A stretch of 64,000 nucleotides of DNA from Gemmatimonas aurantiaca T-27. Lineage in GTDB: Bacteria > Gemmatimonadota > Gemmatimonadetes > Gemmatimonadales > Gemmatimonadaceae. Position 1 is the stretch's first letter, and each line of letters starts with the position of its first letter. The notes below the pieces were generated by a model, which was given only the letters and a program-made list of their open reading frames with translations, was not told the origin of the DNA and made no database searches. Shown here piece after piece: positions 28,357 to 37,940 of this stretch. The DNA lies in assembly GCF_000010305.1 (NCBI RefSeq), contig NC_012489.1, forward strand, positions 2,053,646 to 2,117,645. The letters are read 5' to 3'. The position numbers and the translations under genes are program-made.

Positions 28357-29657
28357 GCGGGTGTTCCGGAATGCGAGGACGCCCAGGCCGTCAGGGCCTC
28401 GAGCGTGAAGAACGTCTGGTCGTCATGGCCGGCGCGGCGAATGCGCCACGGCGCATCGGCGCTCGACGGATCGACGATGACAAAGGCACCGGCGCCAGCC
28501 TTGCGCCCGGCCTCGAGTTGTTTGTCGAGCTTCTGGGACTTGAGGGCGTATTCCACGATGCACTCGGCGCTACGCAGCGCCGACGCCGTGCGCAGTGCAG
28601 CGGCCGGTGCATCCGGAGCGTCCGGTGACTGCGCCACCCAATACGCTGGCGGCGTCGCGGACACCTGCAGCAGGCCTCGTGAGCGCAGCAATTCGCCGAT
28701 CACCACGTCACCCATGCCAAAGCCCAATGCCGGCAGATCGGTGCCCCCCAGCGACTTGAGCAGATTGTCGTACCGACCGCCGCCGCAGATGGCGCGAAAC
28801 TCGCCAACGTTGTCGAACAGCTCGAACACGATGCCCGTGTAGTACGCGAGACCACGCACGATCGTGAGATCGAAGCGCATCCACGCGCCCACGCCCAGCG
28901 CATCACAATGCGCGAGATACTGCGCGAAGCGATCGAGATGCGGTTTCACCGCCGGCGCATCACCATAGCGTGCCTGCACCGTCGCAAAGTCGAGCGACGT
29001 GAAGCCGAGAATCACTTCAGCCGTATCGCCGGCAATGCCGGCCTCGGCGAGCTTCTCGGCCGACACCTCGCGCGGCTGTCGCTCGAGTTTGTCCAGCACC
29101 GCATACACGGCGGGCCACGTCGGTTCGGCGATCGCGAGATGCTCCAGCAGTCCGTTGAGCAACCGGCGATCGCTCACGCGCGCGCGCACATCGGTGTGCG
29201 TGAGCCCGAAGGCACGCATGATCTCGATGGCCACCGACACGAGTTCCGCATCGGTCATCACATCGGCTTCACCGACGATGTCGACGTTGAGCTGGAAGTG
29301 CTCACGCAGGCGACCCTTCTGCGTGCGCTCGTAGCGGAAGAGCTGCGGCAGCGAGAACCAACGCACCGGCTTGCGCAGCGCCTGCGCGCGTGCGCCAACC
29401 ATGCGCGCGAACGTGGGTGTCATCTCGGGGCGCATGGCCACCGGACGCTCACCCTTGTCGACGAAGTTGTAGAGCTGCGTGACGATCTCGTCGCCACTCT
29501 TCTGCGTGTAGAGTTCGAGTGGCTCGAGCGGCGGCCCATCGTACTCCTGAAACGCATAGCGCCGCACGATGCGGCGCCAGGTGTCGAAGATGTGGGCTCG
29601 CTCGGCGAACTGGTCTGGGTAGAAGTCTCGGAAACCCGGGAGCGGCTTGTGTGACAT
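28353..29657 (-). CDS. hisS: Histidyl-tRNA synthetase
   Basis: Class II synthetase of 434 aa. Motif 1 region [16 protein letters not shown] is at the N terminus, followed by [12 protein letters not shown] and [19 protein letters not shown] (motif 2 and His-binding). The second histidine motif reads [13 protein letters not shown], and GGGRYDNLL gives motif 3 context. The C-terminal anticodon domain is shorter than usual but recognisable. The ATG at 29657 lies 6 nt after a TAGCTT element that begins within the folC stop codon, suggesting a leaderless promoter of its own. Confidence 0.95.
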   Translation of the reverse strand: MSHKPLPGFRDFYPDQFAERAHIFDTWRRIVRRYAFQEYDGPPLEPLELYTQKSGDEIVTQLYNFVDKGERPVAMRPEMTPTFARMVGARAQALRKPVRWFSLPQLFRYERTQKGRLREHFQLNVDIVGEADVMTDAELVSVAIEIMRAFGLTHTDVRARVSDRRLLNGLLEHLAIAEPTWPAVYAVLDKLERQPREVSAEKLAEAGIAGDTAEVILGFTSLDFATVQARYGDAPAVKPHLDRFAQYLAHCDALGVGAWMRFDLTIVRGLAYYTGIVFELFDNVGEFRAICGGGRYDNLLKSLGGTDLPALGFGMGDVVIGELLRSRGLLQVSATPPAYWVAQSPDAPDAPAAALRTASALRSAECIVEYALKSQKLDKQLEAGRKAGAGAFVIVDPSSADAPWRIRRAGHDDQTFFTLEALTAWASSHSGTPA

Positions 29658-29663
29658 CCAAGT

Positions 29664-29693
29664 AAGCTACCGAGCCAGCGGATCGACCTGCAA
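29664..29693 (-). promoter_or_regulatory. Candidate leaderless promoter of the hisS operon, inside the folC end
   Basis: On the minus strand, TTGCAG (29693-29688) and TAGCTT (29669-29664) are separated by 18 bp. The -10 hexamer starts with the folC TAG stop codon and ends 6 nt before the hisS ATG. Confidence 0.5.
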
Positions 29694-31013
29694 CCGCTCC
29701 ATCGCGTCGCCGACAGTGTGAAAGGAGCCGGTCACCAGCACGGTCGCCGCCCCCACCTGCGCCTCCGACAGCGCCCGGTCGAAATCGTCGTAGCGCTGGA
29801 CCGGCAGCCCTTCGGCTTCGGCCCATGCCATGACGTCGTCGAGATTCCACGTTCGGTTGGCCGGTGCCGTGGGAGCCATGGTCACCAGGATGCGTTCGGC
29901 GGCTCGGGACACGGCCTGCAGGATGCCGCGCCAGTCCTTGTCGCGCAGCACGCACACCACGGCCGTGAGCGGATGTGGCACACCCACGGCGAGCAGATTG
30001 GCCACGACCGTCGCTGCGCCGTCCGGATTGTGCGCCACGTCGAACAGCCACGGTGGTGAACGGTGAAATCGCCCGGCGATCCGTACGTCGGCCAGATAGC
30101 GGCTGGCATTCCGCTCGATTTCCGCCCAAGGGCCGCCGGCGCTGCGCAGCAGGGCCAGCGCCACGGACGCATTGTGCGCCTGGAACTGCCCCACCAGCGG
30201 CGTCGTCAGGCGACGGGTGTGGTGGCCGGCGCCATCCGCCACGGCGAGGGTAAACGATGTGCCCTGTGCGTCGACCACGATGTCGTCCACCTGCCAGTCC
30301 CGGCCCGTTACCAACACCGGTCCGCTCCCCACCCCCTCGGCGCGGGCCTGCAGCATGTCCCGAATGGCTGGACGGGTGTCTCCCACCACCGCCGCCGCAC
30401 CGGGCTTGAAGATCCCGGCCTTTTCCCCGGCAATCGCTTCCAGGGTGTCCCCCAGAAACTCGAGGTGATCGAAGCCGATCTGCGTGACCGCCGCGGCAAT
30501 CGGCTCCACGATATTCGTGGCGTCGAGACGCCCGCCAAGGCCTACCTCGATGATGGCCACATCGACGGCCTCGTTCGCGAAGTGCGACAGGGCCATCGCC
30601 GTCGTGGCTTCGAAGAAGGTCGCGCCGAGCTCGGTCAGTAGCGGCTCGTGGGTGACGAGCCATTCGGTGATGGCGGCATGCGACATCGGCTCGCCATTCA
30701 CCACCACCCGTTCCGCAAAATCGACCAGATGGGGCGACGTGTATCGCCCCACTTTGCGACCCGCGCCACGCAGCAGCGCGTCGAGGGTCGCTACCGTGCT
30801 GCCCTTGCCATTCGTGCCGGCAATGTGGAACACGGGGTAGCGTCGATGCGGATCGCCCAGCCGCGACAGCAGCTCGGCCACCCGCTCCAGGCCGAGGCGC
30901 CAGGCACCACCGGTCCGGGCAAAGAGCCGTTCAAGCGCTTCGTGATACGCCGAGTCCATCGCCTGTGGCGCCTCGGTCACCGGGACGCCCCGGATGGGGT
31001 TCAGCGGGTCCAC
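29667..31013 (-). CDS. folC: Folylpolyglutamate synthase / dihydrofolate synthase
   Basis: Mur-ligase-type enzyme of 448 aa that adds glutamate to folates. The P-loop is HIAGTNGKGSTVATLD near residue 70. Conserved elements YTSPHLVDFAERVVVNGEPM, FEATTAMALSHFA and VGLGGRLDATNIV follow, with HLEFLGDTLEAIAGEKAGIFK in the catalytic core and DVAHNPDGA in the C-terminal half. It follows accD by 11 bp, the common accD-folC pairing. Confidence 0.94.
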   Translation of the reverse strand: MDPLNPIRGVPVTEAPQAMDSAYHEALERLFARTGGAWRLGLERVAELLSRLGDPHRRYPVFHIAGTNGKGSTVATLDALLRGAGRKVGRYTSPHLVDFAERVVVNGEPMSHAAITEWLVTHEPLLTELGATFFEATTAMALSHFANEAVDVAIIEVGLGGRLDATNIVEPIAAAVTQIGFDHLEFLGDTLEAIAGEKAGIFKPGAAAVVGDTRPAIRDMLQARAEGVGSGPVLVTGRDWQVDDIVVDAQGTSFTLAVADGAGHHTRRLTTPLVGQFQAHNASVALALLRSAGGPWAEIERNASRYLADVRIAGRFHRSPPWLFDVAHNPDGAATVVANLLAVGVPHPLTAVVCVLRDKDWRGILQAVSRAAERILVTMAPTAPANRTWNLDDVMAWAEAEGLPVQRYDDFDRALSEAQVGAATVLVTGSFHTVGDAMERLQVDPLAR

Positions 31014-31024
31014 TGCGGACAGTA

Positions 31025-31894
31025 TCAGCCTTCCTGCTGGGTCTGGGCCTGTGCTGCCGGACGACCGGTCATATGGCGCAGCAGGCGCGAGAGCGTGGAC
31101 TTCAGTTCCTTGCGGTGCACCACGCTGTCGACCATCCCCTTCTCGAGCAGGAACTCGGCGGTCTGGAAGCCTTCCGGCAAGTCCTGACCCAACGTCTGCT
31201 TGATGACCCGCGGGCCGGCAAAGCCGATGACCGCGCCGGGTTCGGCCAGGATGGCGTCACCGAGCATGGCATAACTCGCGCTCACGCCGCCCGTGGTGGG
31301 GTTGGTGAGCACGGAGATATACGGAATGCGCCGCTCCGCCAACTGCGACAACACCGCGGACGCCTTGGCCATCTGCATGAGGGAAAGAATGCCCTCCTGC
31401 ATGCGGGCACCACCGGACGCCGAAAGGATCACGAGCGGATGCTTTTTCTCGAGCGAGCGCTGGCCAAGTCGGGCGATCTTCTCACCGACCACCGAGCCCA
31501 TCGAACCGCCCATGAACGCAAAATCCATGATCGCGATGCCCACCGGCATGCCTTCCAGCAAACCGGTCACCGTGAGGATGGCGTCGGTGTCACCGGCATT
31601 GGTGAGCGCTTTCTTGAGTCGCGCCGGATAGTCCGGAAATCCGAGCGGATCGATCGAACGCAGTTCACCACCGACTTCGTTCAGCGAGCCGTCATCGATG
31701 AGGAACGAGGCAAATTCCCACGCTCGGACGCGGCGATGAAAGTCGCAGGACGGACAGACGTTGAGATTCCGCAGGAAGTTGTCGCGGATGTCTGTGTGCC
31801 CGCACGCTTCGCACTTCTCCCACGTATCAGGTGGGATTTCGAGGCGGACGCGTCGGGGCTGACGGGGCTTTTTTTCCTTCCGAAACCAGGCCAT
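31025..31894 (-). CDS. accD: Acetyl-CoA carboxylase carboxyltransferase subunit beta
   Basis: 289-aa carboxyltransferase subunit for malonyl-CoA synthesis. An N-terminal four-Cys zinc ribbon (Cys28, Cys31, Cys47, Cys50) precedes the crotonase fold with VILSASGGARMQEG, LTNPTTGGVSASYAMLGD and EPGAVIGFAGPRVIKQT. The alpha subunit AccA is not in the window. This is a separate enzyme from the PccB-like protein at 60315-61877. It lies between rodA and folC in one direction, probably in a transcript running from the mre genes. Confidence 0.95.
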   Translation of the reverse strand: MAWFRKEKKPRQPRRVRLEIPPDTWEKCEACGHTDIRDNFLRNLNVCPSCDFHRRVRAWEFASFLIDDGSLNEVGGELRSIDPLGFPDYPARLKKALTNAGDTDAILTVTGLLEGMPVGIAIMDFAFMGGSMGSVVGEKIARLGQRSLEKKHPLVILSASGGARMQEGILSLMQMAKASAVLSQLAERRIPYISVLTNPTTGGVSASYAMLGDAILAEPGAVIGFAGPRVIKQTLGQDLPEGFQTAEFLLEKGMVDSVVHRKELKSTLSRLLRHMTGRPAAQAQTQQEG

Positions 31895-31978
31895 AGACCA
31901 CGAAAGATTGGTGAGCGTCGGGGCGAAGGCTAGATCTTGCGCACAGACGGGGTCGCTGTACAGCGCGTGGGCAGACCG

Positions 31979-33244
31979 TCAGAGACCGATCGCGTCGGGT
32001 TGTCCCCGCCCTTCCGCCGAGATGCGCAGCAGCACGGCCACGGCAACCCAACTGACCAGCAGGAACGAGGGACCGTAGCTGAAGAACGGCAGCGGAATGC
32101 CCGTGACCGGCATCAGGTTGAGCGTCATGCCCACATTGACCATGACATGCACGAACCATGCGGCCACAAAACCGAACGCCACCAGGCTGGGGAACGCATC
32201 GTTGGCGCGGGAGGCCACACGGGTGCTGCGGAGAAAGAGCGCCAGAAAAAGGGCCAGTGCGATACTGACGCCGAGAAATCCGAGTTCCTCGCCCACCACC
32301 GAAAAGATGAAGTCGGTGTGTCGCTCCGGGAGAAACTGCAGACGCTTCTGACTGCCCTGCGTGAACCCCTGACCAAACAGGCCACCGGAGCCGATGGCCA
32401 CTTTGCTCTGCGTGACATGGTACCCCGACCCGCGCATGTCGATGGTGGGGTCGAGGAACACCAGCAGTCGCTTCTGTTGGTACGGCTTGAGTTTGTCCCA
32501 GAGCAGCGGAGCCACCACGCCGGTCACCACATTGGCCACCACCACCACCACACCTTCGGCGAGGAATGGGCGGTACCAGAGTACGAGCGCCACCAGAATC
32601 AAAAACCACGCGCCCCAGACGCCGGTGCTGAATGCCAGCACGAGACTGATGCCGGGGCTGGCCAGCATGAGCAGCAACTGCCACTGCACGCCGGCCCAGA
32701 ACAGCATGGCAAAACAGATGCCGATGAACACAATGCCGGTGCCCAAGTCGGGTTGCTTCATGACCAACAGCCACGGAATGCCGACCACCAGCAATGGTCG
32801 CCAGAGATCGATCAGGGAACGTGGTACTTCCCGTTGCGCGGCCAGCACCCGCGCCAGCATCAGCGTGGTGGCCAGCTTGGCCAGTTCGGCCGGTTGTCCG
32901 ATGCGCACGCCACCGATACTGAGCCAGCCTTTCACACTGGCGGCGGTACCGGCACCAGTACCGATGAACAACACCAGCACCAGCAGCGCACAACTCAGCG
33001 CATACAGCGGCCAGGCACTCCACTCGATGAGGCGTACCGATCCACGGGTCACCACCCAGGTGGCCGCGAGGCAGAGACCGAACCACGACAGTTGTCGCTT
33101 CCACGCCCCTGCCGTGATGGTGGAGGGGGCGTCGATCTGGCCCGCCGAGAACACCATGGCGATGCCAAACGCGGTGAGCAGCAGCGCAATCAGCAGCAAC
33201 GGAAAATCGATGCTCTGTCGGCGCAGCACGCTGGTGACGGGCAT
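31979..33244 (-). CDS. rodA: Rod-shape-determining SEDS protein RodA
   Basis: SEDS-family peptidoglycan glycosyltransferase of 421 aa with about ten membrane segments. Conserved SEDS stretches are GSVKGWLSIGGVRIGQPAELAK, KQPDLGTGIVF (with the functionally essential Asp) and, near the end, MVNVGMTLNLMPVTGIPLPFFSYG. It partners the class B penicillin-binding protein encoded 13 bp upstream and completes the mreBCD-pbp2-rodA elongasome set. The length is slightly above the roughly 370 aa of E. coli RodA. Confidence 0.95.
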   Translation of the reverse strand: MPVTSVLRRQSIDFPLLLIALLLTAFGIAMVFSAGQIDAPSTITAGAWKRQLSWFGLCLAATWVVTRGSVRLIEWSAWPLYALSCALLVLVLFIGTGAGTAASVKGWLSIGGVRIGQPAELAKLATTLMLARVLAAQREVPRSLIDLWRPLLVVGIPWLLVMKQPDLGTGIVFIGICFAMLFWAGVQWQLLLMLASPGISLVLAFSTGVWGAWFLILVALVLWYRPFLAEGVVVVVANVVTGVVAPLLWDKLKPYQQKRLLVFLDPTIDMRGSGYHVTQSKVAIGSGGLFGQGFTQGSQKRLQFLPERHTDFIFSVVGEELGFLGVSIALALFLALFLRSTRVASRANDAFPSLVAFGFVAAWFVHVMVNVGMTLNLMPVTGIPLPFFSYGPSFLLVSWVAVAVLLRISAEGRGQPDAIGL

Positions 33245-33257
33245 GGTGCGTTCGTCC

Positions 33258-35018
33258 TCAGTCGTTGGTGACGCTGGACATCGTGAGCTGCGTCTTGAGG
33301 TAGCGTTCCATCAACTTGGTCGCCACCCGTGCCGCCGCCGAACCGTGCAAACCTTCTTCGATGACGATGGCGAGCACGATCTTCGGATCGTCCGCCGGCG
33401 CATATCCCACGAACCAGGCAAAGTCCTGCAGCGGCGGTACCTGCGCCGTGCCGGTCTTGCCGGCAATGGTCAGCCCACGAATCTGGGCGCCGGCGGCGGT
33501 ACCGCGTGACACCACATCGGCCAGCGCCATCTTCATGCCCGCCAACTGCTCGGCGGTCAGGTTGAGGATCTGTTTCCGCTCGGGTTCGCGCGCCACGATC
33601 TGCGGCGTGGCGGCGCTGCCATCGGTAGCCAGCGCGGTATAGAAGCGCGCCATGTTGAGTGGCGTCTGCGCGTTGTTGGCCTGGCCGATGGACAAGCTGA
33701 GCACCACCGAGCGATTCCACCCGCGTGCTCCATACTTGCGGTCGAAGTAGTCGGTATTCTCTGGCCAGGTCGGCGTGCGCTCGTTGGGCAGATCGATGCC
33801 GGTCTTTTCTCCGAACCCCAGCTTCACGCCGCCAGCCAGCAGGCGCGTGATACCGATCTTGAGCCCCAACTGGTAGAAGTACACGTCGCACGACTTGGCG
33901 ATGGCTTGCGCCAGCGTCACGTCGCCGTGGCCTCTTTTGTCCCAGCACTTGAACACGCGGCCATAGTAGTAGCCACCGGTGCATGGCCGTTCCATGTGCG
34001 TGTCCATGGTGACCAGGCCGAGCTGCAGACCAATCGCGGCGGTGGCCAGTTTCCAGGTGGAGGCCGGTGGGTAGGTGCCCTGCAGCGCGCGATTGACGAG
34101 TGGCTTGTGCTCGTCATCGAGCAGCGACTGATAGAAAGCGCCCGACACACCGCCGATGAATCGATTGATGTCGTAGCTCGGCGCACTGTACAACGCGAGC
34201 ACGCCACCGGTGGTGGGTTCCATGGCCACCACGGCGCCGCGCAGCGAATCACCGAAATAATCGTGCGCGTACTTCTGCAGGTCGAGATCGATGTTGGTGC
34301 GCAACGGCGCCGGGGCTTCCGGCTGCACATCGGCCCGTACGCCGGCGTCCCGCACGACACGATTGCGGGCGTCCACTTCCACGAAGCGACTCCCTTCCCG
34401 ACCACGCAATTGCTCTTCGTATTCCAGCTCCACGCCGGCCTTGCCGATCTGCTGGCCGGCCTTGTACTCCACAAAACGTTCGCGCGTCAGTTCGTCTTCC
34501 GAGATTTCGCCCGTGTATCCCACCAGTGCGGCCATGGCCTCACCATCGGGATAGTAACGCTTGGGTGAACTCTGAATGATCAGGCCCGGGAACTCCACAC
34601 GCCGCTCTTCGAGCACCGACACGACCTGGAACGACGCATCGTTGAAGATCACGGCGGGTCGTGTGGGAGCGCGGCGATAGCGTCGCAGGGCCAAGGCCTG
34701 CTGCGTCGAGTCGATCGTGATGACCTGCGACAAGGTGCGCAATGCCGATCGCAGCGAATCCTCGGTGGGACTGAGGATCGACACCGAATATCCGGGCAGG
34801 TTCTCGGCGATGATCTCGCCTTTGCGGTCGTAGATGATGCCGCGCGCACCGGGCAGCGGCACTTCACGCAGGCGATTGCTCTCCGCCTGCAGGGCATACG
34901 ACGCGCTGTCCAGTACCTGCGCACGGAAGAACGCCGTGCCCAGCGCGAGGAACGAAACGAACAGCAGGCCGCGCGCCACGCGGGCGCGGCGCAACACCGA
35001 ATTCGGGTGGTAGCTCAC
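33258..35018 (-). CDS. mrdA: Penicillin-binding protein 2 (elongation transpeptidase)
   Basis: Class B PBP of 586 aa. An N-terminal membrane anchor (about residues 15-33) is followed by the dimerisation domain (LPGARGIIYDRKGEIIAENLPG) and the transpeptidase. The catalytic Ser is in PPASTWKLA (SxxK), the second motif is KSCDVYFYQ (SxD, as in other PBP2 proteins), and the third is AGKTGTAQ. It cross-links peptidoglycan during rod elongation together with RodA. It lies between mreD and rodA with short gaps. Confidence 0.95.
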   Translation of the reverse strand: MSYHPNSVLRRARVARGLLFVSFLALGTAFFRAQVLDSASYALQAESNRLREVPLPGARGIIYDRKGEIIAENLPGYSVSILSPTEDSLRSALRTLSQVITIDSTQQALALRRYRRAPTRPAVIFNDASFQVVSVLEERRVEFPGLIIQSSPKRYYPDGEAMAALVGYTGEISEDELTRERFVEYKAGQQIGKAGVELEYEEQLRGREGSRFVEVDARNRVVRDAGVRADVQPEAPAPLRTNIDLDLQKYAHDYFGDSLRGAVVAMEPTTGGVLALYSAPSYDINRFIGGVSGAFYQSLLDDEHKPLVNRALQGTYPPASTWKLATAAIGLQLGLVTMDTHMERPCTGGYYYGRVFKCWDKRGHGDVTLAQAIAKSCDVYFYQLGLKIGITRLLAGGVKLGFGEKTGIDLPNERTPTWPENTDYFDRKYGARGWNRSVVLSLSIGQANNAQTPLNMARFYTALATDGSAATPQIVAREPERKQILNLTAEQLAGMKMALADVVSRGTAAGAQIRGLTIAGKTGTAQVPPLQDFAWFVGYAPADDPKIVLAIVIEEGLHGSAAARVATKLMERYLKTQLTMSSVTND

Positions 35019-35028
35019 GCGCTACCTC

Positions 35029-35541
35029 TCAGATCGACTGTGGGCGATACAGCGGGCGGAACATCACCAGCAGCAGCATGGCCACGAGAGCAGTCAACGC
35101 CGCTGACAGCGGCGACCACACCAGCAGCGCAATCACCAGCGAGATGCCGGATGATACACCGGTCAGCAACGCGAGTGCGATATCGAACACCCACTTCCCA
35201 GCGAACACGAAGAGGCCCGTCAGGCCCACGTGATCGGCGAAGAACACCGCCTTGAGCCACGCTGCGCCATAGGCAATGAGCGTGAGCGCCAACGCGTGCG
35301 AACCGAAGGTCCCCGGCGCCATCGCATCGAGCGAAATGCCCACCAGGAAGCCCGTGATGGCGGCCAGACCGGGACGCATGCGCACGGCAGAAAACAGGAT
35401 CGCGATCAGGGCGAAGTCCACCTCGACGCGCCCTGCCACGAGCGGGCGCACACCGAAGTGCGCCGCCATCAGGAGCGCGAAGCCGATCCACGCGCGAACC
35501 GTGCTCGCGATGCCCGGGCTGGATTGCGGGGTCGGCCTCAC
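35029..35541 (-). CDS. mreD: Rod-shape-determining protein MreD
   Basis: Small integral membrane protein of 170 aa with about five hydrophobic segments. The N-terminal Pro-rich residues precede WIGFALLMAAHFGVRP, and RPGLAAITGFLVGISLDAM carries the Gly/Asp pattern seen in MreD. The position between mreC and pbp2, with an overlap of the mreC stop (35538-35541), is the strongest support, since MreD sequences are poorly conserved. Confidence 0.88.
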   Translation of the reverse strand: MRPTPQSSPGIASTVRAWIGFALLMAAHFGVRPLVAGRVEVDFALIAILFSAVRMRPGLAAITGFLVGISLDAMAPGTFGSHALALTLIAYGAAWLKAVFFADHVGLTGLFVFAGKWVFDIALALLTGVSSGISLVIALLVWSPLSAALTALVAMLLLVMFRPLYRPQSI

Positions 35542-36683
35542 TCGCGCTCCTCGTTGGGCGGCGGACCGGCAGGACGGACACGGGCGATACTGTCTGCGCG
35601 TTGTTTTGCACGCACACTATCGGCCCGCTGCCGTGCGCGCACGCTGTCGGCTCGCAGGCTGTCCGCTCTGGTCATCACGCGCGGTGCGGGGCGCGTGCCC
35701 AATCCGCCGCCGATCGTATCGGCGGCGGCGAGGCTATCGGCCAGTTGCGCATCCAAGGCCGCACGACGCGCGGCCAGTTCGTCCAACGCGGCCTTGCGAG
35801 CCAACGAATCGCCGGCGGCGGCCACCGCCCGCGCCGCACTGTCGGCAGCCGTCACGGTGGTCCACACGCCATTCACGCCACGCTGCGCCCGCGCCGGCAA
35901 CAGCACCAACACCGGACCAATGGCTTCCGGCAACACGGCGGGCTTCACGAGATAGGTGCGCGCCCATTTTTCGGGGGTGACGATCTCCCCGATCACCGTG
36001 CCCACGGGGATGCCCCGGGGATAGGTGGCGCCGAGCCCCGAACTGACGATGATCGTCCCGGAATCGAGCTTCGCACGGAATGGCACACCACGCATCTCGA
36101 GCAACCAGCGTTCCGCGCCTGCACCGAGATGCGGCTGTACGATCCCGAAAGCGCTCTGATCGACGCTCATCGCGCTCACCCGAAAGTCTGGATGTGCCCA
36201 GGTGATGGCAAAGCTCGTGACGTTGTCTACGCTTTCCACCATGCCGACCAGTCCATCGGCCGTCACGACGGGAAGAAATGGTTGCACGCCGGTGTTGCTG
36301 CCGGTGGTGAGCGTGATGGTGAACTCATCGCCCGCGCGTGACGGCAACAACTCGGCCGGCACAAATCCATCCTGCAGACGAGCCGACAATCCCAGCAGCC
36401 GGCGCAGGACCGCGTTTTCATCGGCCACGGCGCGCACATTCATCGTGTCGCGCACCGCGCGTCCACGTGTCTGCAGCAACGCGTCGCGGGACTCTACGGC
36501 CGCGCGCACACCGGCCGCGCGGCCTTCCAGGGCCACCAACGGCGCGAGCACCGTGGTGCGCATCGACATCGCGGTTTGTTCACGCGTGCGGCGCGACATG
36601 AGCATGGCCAGTGCCGCCAGTGCGACACAGACCAGCACCAACACTGTGTCGAGCCGCCCTTCTCCACGCACCGTGCGGGCCAC
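35538..36683 (-). CDS. mreC: Rod-shape-determining protein MreC with repeat-rich C-terminal tail
   Basis: Periplasmic scaffold protein of 381 aa. A signal anchor (about residues 11-29) and coiled-coil region (to about 100) precede the beta-barrel domain, with GDEFTITLTTGSNTGVQPF, GLVGMVESV and SGLGATYPRGIPVGTVIGEI. After about residue 275 comes an Ala/Asp/Arg-rich extension ending in several RADSxRA units (about 340-368), not part of ordinary MreC, which usually ends near residue 280-300. The extension is in frame and has the base composition of its surroundings. Confidence 0.93.
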   Translation of the reverse strand: MARTVRGEGRLDTVLVLVCVALAALAMLMSRRTREQTAMSMRTTVLAPLVALEGRAAGVRAAVESRDALLQTRGRAVRDTMNVRAVADENAVLRRLLGLSARLQDGFVPAELLPSRAGDEFTITLTTGSNTGVQPFLPVVTADGLVGMVESVDNVTSFAITWAHPDFRVSAMSVDQSAFGIVQPHLGAGAERWLLEMRGVPFRAKLDSGTIIVSSGLGATYPRGIPVGTVIGEIVTPEKWARTYLVKPAVLPEAIGPVLVLLPARAQRGVNGVWTTVTAADSAARAVAAAGDSLARKAALDELAARRAALDAQLADSLAAADTIGGGLGTRPAPRVMTRADSLRADSVRARQRADSVRAKQRADSIARVRPAGPPPNEERE

Positions 36684-36698
36684 GCGTTCAGCCCGCGA

Positions 36699-37736
36699 TC
36701 AGGTGGTGAGAACCGACCAGTACTTCTCTTCGTCGTCGAGGATCTTGCCCGTGCCGCGCACCACGCACGTGAGCGGATCCTCATCCACGTGAATCGGCAG
36801 TCCGGTCTCCTGCGACAGCAACACATCGAGACCACGAATGAGGGCGCCACCACCGGTCATCACGATGCCACGATCGACGATGTCCGAGGCGAGTTCCGGC
36901 GGCGTGATCTCCAGCGCGCGACGCACGGCGTCGACGATCTGCTGAATGGGTTCCTGCACCGCTTCACGAATTTCGCTCGAGTGCACGCGCACCGTCTTCG
37001 GAATGCCCGACACGAGATCGCGACCCTTCACTTCCATCTCGCGCTCATCGCCCACCGGATACGCGGAACCGATCTGGATCTTGATCTGTTCGGCTGTGGG
37101 TTCACCGATCAGCAGATTGTAGTTCTTGCGCATGAACTGCACGATGCTGATATCGAGCTCGTCGCCGCCCGTGCGAATGGACGTGTCGCTCACGATGCCC
37201 GACAATGCGATGACGGCGATTTCCGTGGTGCCACCGCCGATGTCGATGACCATGTTGCCGGTCGGCGATTCCACGGGGAGCCCCACACCGATCGCGGCCG
37301 CCATCGGTTCGGTGACCATGAAGACTTCTTTCGCACCAGCACCCAGTGCGGAGTCACGCACGGCACGCTTCTCGACTTCGGTGATGCCTGAGGGCACACA
37401 CACGATCACACGCGGCTTCACCTTGAAGACGTGTTTGTCGATGACCAGGGTGAGGAAATAGCGCAGCATCTTTTCCGTCACGTCGAAGTCGGCGATAACG
37501 CCGTCCTTCATGGGACGTACGGCCATGATGCCATCAGGGGTGCGCCCGAGCATGCGCTTCGCTTCGAGTCCCACGCCCTTGAGCTTCTTCGTCTCACGAT
37601 CGAGCGCAACGACCGATGGCTCGTTCAGGACGATCCCCTCACCCTTCACATAGATCAGGGTGTTCGCTGTACCGAGGTCCACGGCGATGGCGTTCGCCGG
37701 GAAAAACGAATTGGACTTGCTGAAAGGCCAGAACAT
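36699..37736 (-). CDS. mreB: Actin-like cell-shape protein MreB
   Basis: 345-aa bacterial actin that organises the elongasome. The ATP-site motifs are [15 protein letters not shown] (phosphate 1), [16 protein letters not shown] (phosphate 2) and [12 protein letters not shown] (adenosine). The N terminus [12 protein letters not shown] has the amphipathic, aromatic character that anchors MreB to the membrane. It is the first gene of mreBCD-mrdA-rodA and has its own candidate promoter about 70 bp upstream. Confidence 0.97.
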   Translation of the reverse strand: MFWPFSKSNSFFPANAIAVDLGTANTLIYVKGEGIVLNEPSVVALDRETKKLKGVGLEAKRMLGRTPDGIMAVRPMKDGVIADFDVTEKMLRYFLTLVIDKHVFKVKPRVIVCVPSGITEVEKRAVRDSALGAGAKEVFMVTEPMAAAIGVGLPVESPTGNMVIDIGGGTTEIAVIALSGIVSDTSIRTGGDELDISIVQFMRKNYNLLIGEPTAEQIKIQIGSAYPVGDEREMEVKGRDLVSGIPKTVRVHSSEIREAVQEPIQQIVDAVRRALEITPPELASDIVDRGIVMTGGGALIRGLDVLLSQETGLPIHVDEDPLTCVVRGTGKILDDEEKYWSVLTT

Positions 37737-37806
37737 CCAGGGGGATCACGGGGCGGCGCCCCGATGAAAGGACGCCTTGATGAAGTGCGACAATGTCTCT
37801 CCCAGT

Positions 37807-37835
37807 AAAGTATCGGAGCACGCGAGAGCAGACAA
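37807..37835 (-). promoter_or_regulatory. Candidate mreB operon promoter
   Basis: On the minus strand, TTGTCT (37835-37830) and TACTTT (37812-37807) are 17 bp apart, about 70 bp before the mreB ATG. The match to consensus is moderate. Confidence 0.45.
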
Positions 37836-37886
37836 GCTATTGTGTTATCGTGACCTAGCACACGAGGGCCACTGCCCGGAACGAAC

Positions 37887-37923
37887 GAGCCGCAGGATCG
37901 ACACCGGGTCGACCCTGCGGCTC
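37887..37923 (-). terminator. Terminator of ald
   Basis: GAGCCGCAGG (37887-37896) pairs with CCTGCGGCTC (37914-37923). A further 5-bp inner stem follows an A-C mismatch, leaving a 5-nt loop. It begins 18 bp after the ald stop; on the minus strand GTTCGTTCC follows. Confidence 0.75.
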
Positions 37924-37940
37924 TTCCCACGATGACGCAA

